Positions 17,549 to 26,036 of a DNA stretch of 64,000 nt are shown piece by piece (positions within the stretch are counted from its first letter, which is position 1; every line of letters starts with the position of its first letter). Source of the DNA: Nitrospira sp. (GTDB lineage: Bacteria; Nitrospirota; Nitrospiria; Nitrospirales; Nitrospiraceae); NCBI GenBank assembly GCA_029194675.1, contig JARFXP010000004.1:411151-475150 (forward strand). Direction: 5' to 3'. Made by a program: the position numbers and the translations under genes. Under the pieces are notes generated by a model. The model was not told where the DNA came from and did no database searches. It saw only the letters and a list, made by a program, of their open reading frames with translations.

Positions 17549-19984
17549 TTAAACGCTCTGCAGTTGAGAGATCTCGCCTACGATCACCAGGCCGTAGCCT
17601 TGCCGAGGTTCCAAGAACGGCTGGGACGTATTTTCAGCGAGGACGCGGATCTCGTATGACCCAGCGGCAGGCTGCGTGATGTGAATGACCTCCACATTGT
17701 TGCGTTTATCAAGCACAATTCCGCCCTCGCCGACGTCATCGAACAGAGGGTCTTTTCGGAACTTGTGCCTCTGATTTCCTGCAAAGATACCGTCGGGAGT
17801 TCCAAGGAGCAGGGCTAAGTTGTTCTGGACACTCGATGCGGGCCAGTCAGTCCAGCAGAGTACCAACGTAAGCCACTCGGTCGCGCCGGGTAGGACATCG
17901 AAGCGGTAGACTTGCTGCGACTTGCGCGGAGCACCTGTGGGTTGACGGCTGGCTAGTGCGAGCGGACTGTCGTTCCCAATGTCGGTAAATTCTATGCGAC
18001 GTCCAGGGGAGGCGCCGGTATGAGGCAACAGCAACGATAAGTCCATGAGCCCGAAACCTTGGTCGAAGTCTGGGTATCCGATCCCAATCGTGTTCTCTTG
18101 GGCGCGCTCCGGTGACGGTTGGCTAACAGGCCGGGCAGCCGCGAGAAGCAGAGCTTTCACCAGGGCCGACGATGGTGTGGGTGTGTTCCGAACGTCTCGG
18201 AGATACTCGATGAGGACCGCTGCCGCTCCGGAAATAATTGGAGCAGCCATGCTAGTACCGGAGCAGCAGACGTAGAACTGGGAATCGAGCACTGGACAAC
18301 CCGAATCGAATAGCCGCCCACTCTGAGTAGAGGCAATCTGCGAGCGTACTGACTCGACTAGGACACCCGGTGCCAAGAGATCGGGTTTAATCGAATCATA
18401 GTCGGTGGGCCCTCGGCTCGAAAACGCAGACACGGTCCCTGGAGCTGCTGGACACCTCGGCTCATTGGCAGCTGGAGCTTGAGGGAACTTCTGAGGACGG
18501 AACTGCCCCCACGTAAGGGCGTGGTTCTGACAGGTATTGTCAGCGCAAGTCACGCCGTGCGCGCCCACGGTTAGGGCGTTCTTGGCGGAGGCGGGAGTTC
18601 CGATGGTCTTGAACTTGTGCTGTCCATTCAATGCAACGCCCGAATTACCAGCCGCGATTACAAAGAGAACTCCGGGGTTGTGATAGGCCAGGTCATCGAT
18701 CTGAACTGCTCCCTGGTCATAGTCGCCGCTGATCGGCGTGCCCCAGCTCAGATTGACAATCTGGACTCCATCGCCGAGGGTGTCACCGAACAGGTCTTTG
18801 AAATCGGTAGGCAGAATCAGACTCGCGGAGGCCGTGACCATCGAAGTCACGTAAAGACTAGCGCCCGGCGCAACCCCACGCACTCGGCCATTACTCTGAA
18901 CACCCCGGCCCGCGATCAGACCCGCGACATGCGAGCCGTGCCCGATCGTATCCTGGAGAATCGCACCTGGGCGCGCGGAAACCTTTGCGATAGCTGGCCC
19001 GAGGTCCGGGTGAGTGGCGTCGGCACCGCTGTCGTAGATCCCGACCTTCACACCTTTGCCGGTCCAAGGAAATGTGGCTGCCGCGTGAGGTATTTTGGAA
19101 CGACAACCGATCGTTGTCAGAGTTTCATTGCAGAACAGCAGCGGGGCTTCGTAGTCGGCCAACAGGCTCACCTGGGGCATGGTGGGGATCACGGCTAGGG
19201 CAGGCGCGTTGAGGGGTGCGAGAATCCGAATGCGGTCATGTCCTCGATCGAGCACCTGAATCTGTTCCATCCCCGCTAGCAACTTCAACACCTTTGCGAC
19301 ATCCTCGGCCCGGTGCAAAATGACGTCGTACATTTGTTCCATCCCGGGACCGGTATCCACACTGGTCAAATTGGCAGGAGAGGGTTCCAGTAGTGACTTC
19401 TCCCATTTATCCACAACGCCTTCAGTGACGCGATCCGGCTCGCGCTCAACTTGAGAGACAAAGTCAAGCTCACGGACGCGGGCAAGCTGGGTGGGATCGA
19501 GCAGCATGCGGTATGTATCGTCATCCAGTTTGCATTCGTACCTGAGGTCCAGATTCCGCAATTCGTCGCGCCATGCCGGACGCATCGGTCCGCGGAATGA
19601 CACCAGATGGGCGACGAGGACTTCGGGTGCAAACGCCAGCGGCTTCCCAACCCCGGACAAACTGGGAGCTCCTCTTTCCATCAATTCTGGCAAGGAGCTC
19701 TGCTTGGCTAAGTTCCTAAGTTTACCCATTGCTGCCTGCGCTCCACGTATTGGCTTCTTCATAGTCCCGTCATTTCGTGCCTCGCGCCGGGACCGCTCTA
19801 CGACAAAGCCCATCTGACGGAGGCTGCGGACCATCGGCTTCGTAGCCCAGCCGGTTACGATTGCGTCATAGACATGTATGTCTTTGGAGCCGCCCTTGGT
19901 GAAAAGCTCTTTTGCACGCAGGGCGTCTTGCTCATTTCTGATGAGGACCGAAACGCGGTAGCGCTCTTCCTCATTGGTAGGCAT
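17549..19984 (-). CDS. Subtilisin-like S8 serine protease, cytoplasmic type
   Basis: 811 residues, last gene of the eight-gene minus cluster. The N-terminal 300 residues contain two I9/fervidolysin-like prodomain patterns (YRVSVLIRNEQDALRAKELF; VLVAHLVSFRGPMRPAWRDE) but no signal peptide. The catalytic triad is complete: Asp in VGIYDSGADATHPDL (about residue 316), His in GHGSHVAGLIAG (about 352) and Ser in GTSMAAPIISG (about 578), with the oxyanion Asn in VIAAGNSG. After residue 640 a beta-sandwich resembling a P-domain follows. The start overlaps the end of the upstream amidohydrolase gene by 14 bases, with an AGGAG site inside that gene, so translation is coupled. The prodomains imply a zymogen. 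The target may be a cluster product or a phage or host protein; nothing decides this. Confidence 0.88.
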   Translation of the reverse strand: MPTNEEERYRVSVLIRNEQDALRAKELFTKGGSKDIHVYDAIVTGWATKPMVRSLRQMGFVVERSRREARNDGTMKKPIRGAQAAMGKLRNLAKQSSLPELMERGAPSLSGVGKPLAFAPEVLVAHLVSFRGPMRPAWRDELRNLDLRYECKLDDDTYRMLLDPTQLARVRELDFVSQVEREPDRVTEGVVDKWEKSLLEPSPANLTSVDTGPGMEQMYDVILHRAEDVAKVLKLLAGMEQIQVLDRGHDRIRILAPLNAPALAVIPTMPQVSLLADYEAPLLFCNETLTTIGCRSKIPHAAATFPWTGKGVKVGIYDSGADATHPDLGPAIAKVSARPGAILQDTIGHGSHVAGLIAGRGVQSNGRVRGVAPGASLYVTSMVTASASLILPTDFKDLFGDTLGDGVQIVNLSWGTPISGDYDQGAVQIDDLAYHNPGVLFVIAAGNSGVALNGQHKFKTIGTPASAKNALTVGAHGVTCADNTCQNHALTWGQFRPQKFPQAPAANEPRCPAAPGTVSAFSSRGPTDYDSIKPDLLAPGVLVESVRSQIASTQSGRLFDSGCPVLDSQFYVCCSGTSMAAPIISGAAAVLIEYLRDVRNTPTPSSALVKALLLAAARPVSQPSPERAQENTIGIGYPDFDQGFGLMDLSLLLPHTGASPGRRIEFTDIGNDSPLALASRQPTGAPRKSQQVYRFDVLPGATEWLTLVLCWTDWPASSVQNNLALLLGTPDGIFAGNQRHKFRKDPLFDDVGEGGIVLDKRNNVEVIHITQPAAGSYEIRVLAENTSQPFLEPRQGYGLVIVGEISQLQSV

Positions 19985-21962
19985 TTCGCAACTCCTGTTT
20001 CAGCCCGTTCGGCAGATTCGGCTGGCCATCGATACGGATCAGATGATCCTCCTCTACAAAGAGGGTATCGAGCAGCATCGACGCTTCCACTTCGTCACCA
20101 TCAGCGAAGAGGGTAGCTTCTGTTTCGTCCTGAGGCGGTGCCTCCATATCGAGTTCGAGTTCGAAGCCAGAATCAGCATCGAACAACAGCCCCGGTCCTT
20201 CGTTTAGCACCTGCTGCTGAACGGCCTTCAAGTCTGACATCGCTTTCGTCAATTGCTCGATTGCGGTCCCGAGACTCAGACCATTGAGCGGCGAAGCAAC
20301 CGAGTCGAGGAATAAGTGTTTCAATGTGCCACCGACGGTGACCTTCTCGAGCGAATCGGGCGTGGCCAGTTGGTCCATCAATATGGAGTCCCCGTATCGA
20401 GGAGCTCCATGAATTACTACGAGCGCAATATCCTTCTCCAGCGCACCGATCAACTGGGCATAAGGATCACCTGTGGTACCTCGGATTGCGAGTAGATCGG
20501 CCAGGGCCCCGTCTCGAAGCGATCCGAGTATGGATTCCCAACCGAGGATCTCCGCGGGAATGATCGTGACCATCCTCGCCAACTGTTGGTCACTAAGAAC
20601 GCCTCCCTGATGCTTCGAGACCCATCGTGCCACCTTCAGCTCCTCGAGCAGATTCTTGCCTCCCGTGGGAGACCAGTCAGAACCTAGACTGAATTTCACG
20701 CCCGATGCAATCACTCCGCTCAAGTTCAGAGTCTTGCCATAAAGGAGAAGGTTCGAGAACGGGCTCCACACAGCCTTGGCGCCCTTGGAGGCGAGGAATG
20801 AGAGGTCTTCAGGTTGGAGTCCTAGGGAATGAATGCCGACTAGGTTCGACTCGACAAGGTCGTTGTCTTTGAGGTCGAGGAACCGCTGGCGCGCGGCCAA
20901 GTTAGTGCCTTCGGAAAGGTGATAGAGGAAGGCTCGATTGTTGGTGAGCGAGCGGCGAAACCGCTCCACCTGGCTGGCGTTGTTGGCGTTCAGATCGGGC
21001 ACGAGCGTGGCCGCTTCCGGGAGGCGCGAATCGCCGGTAATCTCGATATTGCGCATCACGCCCTTAGCGAGCCGAGCGAATCCCTGCACCTTCATACGAA
21101 TTCCCTGGCCCGATGTGGTTCCACCCATCACTGCTTTTACTTCGACGAACCTCGCCATCGCTTTGGCAAAGACAGCAATCTTGGCCATGAGTCCGGTGGC
21201 TTGGTTGACCCCACGGCGGTACGACTTGTCTCTTTGCCACTGCGTGCGGTTTTCGAAACTCCCGGGTACTTTCCACAAGCGATGAATGTTGTATGCAAAG
21301 TGATTGTGTAGGTCGATGAGGCCAGGGAAAATCGTGGCTTCGGTATCGATGACCGGTGCGCTTGAAAACCCCGATGGCAATGCTCCAACGGAGTCGAGGA
21401 CAGCCTCGATCTTGCCTTTGCGGATGGCAAGCCGTCCGTTGTCGATCACATGGCCGCCAGTGTCCATTGTGACGATGCGACCACGGAGCACGAATGCCGG
21501 ACCTGTGTCTGGATCGATTGCCGCCAGCAACTCCGCAGCAGAAATTGTGTCAGCCAGCAGCCCCACGGGAGGCGCGCCAGATGCAGCTCCTTCCACTTGG
21601 AATCCTGCCTCCCGCGCAGCGCGTGCGGCTATGGCGTTGGCAGTTACAAACAGAATGTCTGCTGGGCGCTCGCCGGTCAAAGCGGCGGCTGCGTGAAAGG
21701 CACGGGAATCGTCCGGTGGAACCGGGAATGCACTCATATTGATAAGCAATCCTGGATCGAAGAAGGCTTCGAGCAGATGATCGCGCAGGAAAAGGCGGAG
21801 CTGCGCCGCACTGGAGAGAGTGGGTAGTGTCGCGAGGATACCTTGCCGGGCGCTGCCTTGCGTGATGCGGGACGCGGCTTGCTCTCGGACTCGAAATCCG
21901 CGTGCATCGCGGTCCACTAGGGCACCAACAAAGTCCCACAGAATCACTTTTGGTTCAGGCAT
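19971..21962 (-). CDS. HAD-like plus amidohydrolase fusion protein
   Basis: 663 residues from ATG 21962, chosen because GGGAGGA lies five bases upstream and because it overlaps the previous stop by eight bases; the frame opens further up at 22037. Residues 1-150 look like a HAD fragment (VILWDFVGALVDRDARG, then ADILFVTANAIAARAAREAG), where the usual DxDxT nucleophile reads DFVGA, so it is probably not a phosphatase. From residue 165 an amidohydrolase domain follows (VLRGRIVTMDTGGHVIDNGR) with the metal motif LHNH, His in YHLSEGTN and in VGIHSLG, and Asp in LGSDWSPTG. This is the atrazine-chlorohydrolase / adenosine-deaminase-like branch, acting on C-N bonds such as those of purines. A C-terminal acidic tail of about 100 residues is unassigned. 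Confidence 0.82.
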   Translation of the reverse strand: MPEPKVILWDFVGALVDRDARGFRVREQAASRITQGSARQGILATLPTLSSAAQLRLFLRDHLLEAFFDPGLLINMSAFPVPPDDSRAFHAAAALTGERPADILFVTANAIAARAAREAGFQVEGAASGAPPVGLLADTISAAELLAAIDPDTGPAFVLRGRIVTMDTGGHVIDNGRLAIRKGKIEAVLDSVGALPSGFSSAPVIDTEATIFPGLIDLHNHFAYNIHRLWKVPGSFENRTQWQRDKSYRRGVNQATGLMAKIAVFAKAMARFVEVKAVMGGTTSGQGIRMKVQGFARLAKGVMRNIEITGDSRLPEAATLVPDLNANNASQVERFRRSLTNNRAFLYHLSEGTNLAARQRFLDLKDNDLVESNLVGIHSLGLQPEDLSFLASKGAKAVWSPFSNLLLYGKTLNLSGVIASGVKFSLGSDWSPTGGKNLLEELKVARWVSKHQGGVLSDQQLARMVTIIPAEILGWESILGSLRDGALADLLAIRGTTGDPYAQLIGALEKDIALVVIHGAPRYGDSILMDQLATPDSLEKVTVGGTLKHLFLDSVASPLNGLSLGTAIEQLTKAMSDLKAVQQQVLNEGPGLLFDADSGFELELDMEAPPQDETEATLFADGDEVEASMLLDTLFVEEDHLIRIDGQPNLPNGLKQELRNAYQ

Positions 21963-23220
21963 TCGGATCCTCCCAGTTCGAGTAAGCGGCTCGCGTACCC
22001 ACTTCTGGCAGCAAATCTGCCTGCACTGATTTTTCACGTACCGGATCAGAGGCTTCAGCCGCCCCGAGCAATCCTGAAATGGACTCGAGCGGGATCAGTT
22101 CTGCCTCATAATCACACCTACCGATTTCGAGTGTCGGACAAAAGACACAGCCGCCGCGCGGTCGCCGTAAGTGCCCCGATGCGGGATTGAACTGAATTCC
22201 GCCCGACTGCGCTTCCTTGACGAGGTGTGCGACTACCTTGGCGCGGTGTGCCTCGAAGTTATCTGGATCTCCGCTGATGTGTGGCGAAAAGATCACCCGC
22301 GCAATCAACTCGGTCCCATCAGGAAGCTTGCCATATCGTAAGCGGACTGTACGATCGAGAAGATCCGCTACCTTCTCGCCGGGTTGAGGATTTCCCTCCA
22401 CGAAGTGATCCTGGAACTCAGCAATGAACGCGTTTGCCGTGCTCTGGCTGAACACCAGTACGACCGCAGGCAGGGATTGCCGCAACTGGCGCCTAAAGTA
22501 TTTTCTCTCATGAAAACACTCGCTCACGATCCCGTTCCGCTCGCTCACGGTCATAATCGGCATACCGGGGTCGCTTGGATCGGGCTGCGTACGCCATTTT
22601 GCAGATGGACATGCCACCATGTTCATGTAGGCGAGATCTTCGCCAAGCTTTAGTTTGTCTGAGGGCCAGTCCATTTGCTCGGCCATGTCAGCGAGGAGGC
22701 CTTGATAGCCGCGATACATTGTTTGAGGATCGAGCCGGGCAGGAAGATCGGCGTCGGGGGCAACCTGCAGGGTGAATGTGGAAAAGGGTGTATCGTGTGG
22801 CCCTCCGCCAAGCTCGGTGTAATCGGCAGACGGAACGATTAGTTTGTCGACCGCACGATATCGGAAATAATGAGCATACTGTTTGTAGTCATCGAACAGC
22901 GGATTGAGCGCTCCACGTTTGGACGAAAACCAGCCGGGCAGGTTCGGATTGATCCCGATCGCAAGAATCGGCGCCTTTCGGCAACCACTCAATATCTCGG
23001 GCAGGACAGCGGCCCGACCGACATAGGTAAGCGGCTGAGAAATACCTGGTGTGGGAGGCGGGCCGTCCGTCTGGTAATCGAAACTATGATAAGTACCCCA
23101 CTTGCGGAAGTACGTGCAAGGATGAGGCGATCCTAATGGCTCCTGCGATGTCCGCATCGAGTTACAGGGCATCACCTCGTATACCAATTCCACTTCCGCC
23201 GGCAGTCGTGAGTTCAGCAT
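21955..23220 (-). CDS. Unrecognised cluster protein, possible uracil-DNA-glycosylase-like fold
   Basis: 421 residues, not securely recognised. The segment ILAIGINPNLPGWF near residue 85 resembles motif 1 of the uracil-DNA glycosylase superfamily (G-x-N-P), and VIFSPHISGD near residue 320 could be the second motif. A Cys group, GGCVFCPTLEIGRCDYEAEL, lies near residue 360 and could bind metal or an iron-sulfur cluster, as some family-4/5 glycosylases do with four Cys, though only three are close together here. A GGGAG site precedes the ATG; the gap to the upstream gene is 12 bp. It could also be a different Rossmann-like enzyme. The strict packing with its neighbours is the strongest evidence that it is a real gene. 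Confidence 0.7.
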   Translation of the reverse strand: MLNSRLPAEVELVYEVMPCNSMRTSQEPLGSPHPCTYFRKWGTYHSFDYQTDGPPPTPGISQPLTYVGRAAVLPEILSGCRKAPILAIGINPNLPGWFSSKRGALNPLFDDYKQYAHYFRYRAVDKLIVPSADYTELGGGPHDTPFSTFTLQVAPDADLPARLDPQTMYRGYQGLLADMAEQMDWPSDKLKLGEDLAYMNMVACPSAKWRTQPDPSDPGMPIMTVSERNGIVSECFHERKYFRRQLRQSLPAVVLVFSQSTANAFIAEFQDHFVEGNPQPGEKVADLLDRTVRLRYGKLPDGTELIARVIFSPHISGDPDNFEAHRAKVVAHLVKEAQSGGIQFNPASGHLRRPRGGCVFCPTLEIGRCDYEAELIPLESISGLLGAAEASDPVREKSVQADLLPEVGTRAAYSNWEDPNA

Positions 23221-23232
23221 GCCGAGGCTCCC

Positions 23233-24423
23233 CTATGGCATGTCGGCGATCACAGCCCATGTCGTGAGGGCACTCATGACACTCGTCCAATAACCAAAGG
23301 CTTCGTAATACCAAACTGCCCAGTGACTCTGCATGTTGAGCTGCCGTGGAGACTGGGTGAGATCTGCGTTGATCTGCGGATCTGAGATGTTACGGATCAC
23401 TGCCCACTTCGGTGCGGAGGTACCAAGCTCTTCGGCGGCGAGACCGAGCGCTGCATCGCCCATCTCGAGGCCACAGCCTATTGCTGCCAGTTCGGCGACG
23501 TTGGCCGACGTTCCGAACTCGAAGAAGTCCGTGGAGAGTATCGGGTGGAAGGCGAGAATTTTGTTCACGCCGGTCCCCTTCTCGTGGATGATTGAAGGCT
23601 TGTAAGGCCGGTCTAGCGCGAAGGCTCCATTATGGCGCTTGGTCGGTGGACCGAAAATCGGCTCGATCAACTTGTCGGCGAAGCCTTGCATGAGTTGCTC
23701 AGCTTTGCCGAACTGGCCGGTAGGCAGACTCCAATCACTCTTGTAAGTCTTGTTGTTGAACGGTGCGTTCTTAAACTCGTCTCGGCAGCGAAAGCGTGCG
23801 GCGCGGGTGACGAGCACGTCCCCGAGGTCATGTTCAAGCTGGATCCCGCCACATGTTCCAACAGTCAACACGTGGCTCGCCTCCGTGTCTTCGATGATCT
23901 GCTTGAATAGGTCCTTCACGGGCAGTGTCGCGTTGCCGGGTGCGCCGTGGGGTGGATCCTGAATACCGTCCTGATTGAGGTGGAGTTCGCTCTTGAACAA
24001 CAGGACCTTTTTGCCGCCGATCTCGATGGGCATGTAGGTGCCGAGAATCTTGCCCTTTTTTGAGGGAGCTCCGGGGCGGACCCGTTCATCATAGAATTCC
24101 GCGTAGCGGCGGTTGTACCGATACCAGCTTTTGCCTGGACGTCCGGGAGAAAGTACGTCGGCCATTCCGTCTCGTTCGGCAACGGTCCAGGTGATGACTG
24201 CGACATCCGCCTTCGGCAGCGGCTTCCCCGGACTAGGCACGGTGTTGAACGGCTGAGGAACCGGCGCAAGACCGACGGGGAACTGGATACCAAGATCGGC
24301 AAGCAACCCCGCCTCCGCGGCGACGGGCGGCGGAATTAGGCTGTCGTCCTCTGGAGTCCGGTCAAGCGAGAGGAGCATCCGAGCCAGATGTTTTCGCTCC
24401 TGAATTTCGGATTCTTCGGGCAT
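23233..24423 (-). CDS. Nucleoside-phosphorylase-like protein
   Basis: 396 residues. The C-terminal 250 residues show the PNP/UDP-phosphorylase pattern: SHVLTVGTCGGIQLEHDLGDVLV near residue 180, and CGLEMGDAALGLAAEELG near residue 325, where Glu-Met binds the ribose, followed by WAVIRNISDPQINAD. The N-terminal 150 residues are longer than in housekeeping enzymes and not assigned. The family cleaves N-glycosidic bonds of nucleosides or S-adenosyl derivatives; several stand-alone and effector-linked versions are known in bacterial conflict systems. A strong AGGAGG site precedes the ATG. The upstream GDPD-like gene ends 17 bp earlier. Confidence 0.8.
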   Translation of the reverse strand: MPEESEIQERKHLARMLLSLDRTPEDDSLIPPPVAAEAGLLADLGIQFPVGLAPVPQPFNTVPSPGKPLPKADVAVITWTVAERDGMADVLSPGRPGKSWYRYNRRYAEFYDERVRPGAPSKKGKILGTYMPIEIGGKKVLLFKSELHLNQDGIQDPPHGAPGNATLPVKDLFKQIIEDTEASHVLTVGTCGGIQLEHDLGDVLVTRAARFRCRDEFKNAPFNNKTYKSDWSLPTGQFGKAEQLMQGFADKLIEPIFGPPTKRHNGAFALDRPYKPSIIHEKGTGVNKILAFHPILSTDFFEFGTSANVAELAAIGCGLEMGDAALGLAAEELGTSAPKWAVIRNISDPQINADLTQSPRQLNMQSHWAVWYYEAFGYWTSVMSALTTWAVIADMP

Positions 24424-24440
24424 GTATGCCTCCTAATTTG

Positions 24441-26036
24441 CTACTCAAGGAATCTGGTGATAGTCAGGTTACGAAACTCAACTTTGTTTGGGATGACAGG
24501 CAGGAACTGAGACGGGTTTGCCTCATCCTCCTGGCGCCAGCGCTTGCCGACGCAGCGAAGGTAGACGACAGGGTTCATGGAATGATTCCGTGCGGTTCCG
24601 CAGCACACCCAATCATGGGCATCGACACTATTCCGGTAGTACGCTGAAAAATATGCGCCTCGTCGTTCTAGGCGCAGGCGACCGGCACGTGGCGTGGCTC
24701 CGTCACCTACCGGCTTTCCATACTGATTGCTATCGTATTCTGATCCTAAGTTCCAGTTGATCCGCATCCCATCGTTTTCGTCGTGTTCTACACCAACGTA
24801 GGGCGGAGCGCCGTGCGGATCATAGAATGAATCCTTTTCGCGGAAGTTAACAGGCTTCTTAGCCTGATGAGCTCCAGGATCGACATTCAGGACGGCCATC
24901 TCAAGCGTTGTTGCTTGTGCAACTGTTTCTACTTGATAGTCGACTTCAGCGGCGAAGTCGCCACGGATGCCTGGAACATATCCGACCCCGCCACCTGAAT
25001 AATAGGGCCAATCCTTGGCTGTGTAAGTCAGTTTGGTCTCAATAGCACCCAAGCGGATTTCTAAGGGGTCCGTAGGTGCTGGTGGAAAGGGAGGATAGGG
25101 AGCAATCGTGATATGGATGCCGTCGTTCTGTGTAACCTCGGCGAATTCGTTCGCTTTAGCGTAACCCAATGCAAAATTCTCACGATTGAGAGTCGTTCCT
25201 GAAAACGGTTCGTTGACGAGTTGGACTTGCCGCCGACAGAATGAGACCTCTAACATTGAGTCGGTCGAAATCGACCAGATGAACGAAAGGTCTTTTAACC
25301 CAACCCATTCCGCTTGCGTAAAGGTGCCATCTTCACGTCCAGGATGAAGAATAGCACCCACTTTCAACTCACCAGTCACAATGACTTCCTGAAGAGCTCT
25401 TCCAAAAGCTGTGAGTATGCCCTGTGCAAAGACATCCTCGAGTCGGGTAACCAAACCATCGGCTCCAAGCGTCTTCATGAGCTGAAGTTGTCGATCGGGC
25501 GGCAAGGTGATGTCGAATGTCGCAATGCGAAGGTGAGGTGCGCGAGTTCGAACAACCCTGAGATTCTTCTGGTCCAAGGAGTATAGTACGACGCGTGATG
25601 CCAGGCCATACGTATCGATGGCATCGAGAGCCCTGTTAACGAATTCCTCTCGTCGACCTGTAGTGAGCGAAGAATCGTGCTTGAGTTCGATGAGCAGTTC
25701 GATATCGTCGGGCAACTGTTCAAGTACTCGATGAAATGTTTGGAGCGCCATTCTGCGACTGCCAGCATAATAACGGAATGTCGGTGAGATCGGGGGCTGA
25801 TAAGTCTTACTAAAGTCCAACCTCATGAGATCGGCCAGCCGCATGTTCGCAATGACACCAGGGACCTCGGTAAGACGATCTGTTGTCCCGTCGTGAGAGA
25901 TCACCAAATGACCATCTTGTGTGAGTTGGAGGCTGAATTCGAGCACATCAGCGCCTCCGGTGAACCCAGCGATAAGGGCGGGAAGACTATTCTCGGGCGC
26001 ATGACGGCATGTGCCACGGTGAGCGGCGATTCTCAT
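24441..26036 (-). CDS. GDPD-like protein with a C-terminal beta-sandwich
   Basis: 531 residues from ATG 26036, which overlaps the GMC-gene stop (ATGA); the frame opens further upstream. Residues 1-230 match glycerophosphodiester phosphodiesterases: IAAHRGTCRHAPENSLPAL at the start, ISHDGTTDRLTEVPG, and LLIELKHDSS. The metal pair that normally reads E-x-D reads LEFSLQLT here, so one Asp ligand is a Ser and activity is in doubt. The rest includes a jelly-roll/LamG-like part (VDYQVETVAQATTLEMAVLN, GRLRLERRGAYFSAYYRN) like DUF1349 carbohydrate-binding domains. No signal peptide, so it acts in the cytoplasm. Confidence 0.8.
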   Translation of the reverse strand: MRIAAHRGTCRHAPENSLPALIAGFTGGADVLEFSLQLTQDGHLVISHDGTTDRLTEVPGVIANMRLADLMRLDFSKTYQPPISPTFRYYAGSRRMALQTFHRVLEQLPDDIELLIELKHDSSLTTGRREEFVNRALDAIDTYGLASRVVLYSLDQKNLRVVRTRAPHLRIATFDITLPPDRQLQLMKTLGADGLVTRLEDVFAQGILTAFGRALQEVIVTGELKVGAILHPGREDGTFTQAEWVGLKDLSFIWSISTDSMLEVSFCRRQVQLVNEPFSGTTLNRENFALGYAKANEFAEVTQNDGIHITIAPYPPFPPAPTDPLEIRLGAIETKLTYTAKDWPYYSGGGVGYVPGIRGDFAAEVDYQVETVAQATTLEMAVLNVDPGAHQAKKPVNFREKDSFYDPHGAPPYVGVEHDENDGMRINWNLGSEYDSNQYGKPVGDGATPRAGRLRLERRGAYFSAYYRNSVDAHDWVCCGTARNHSMNPVVYLRCVGKRWRQEDEANPSQFLPVIPNKVEFRNLTITRFLE

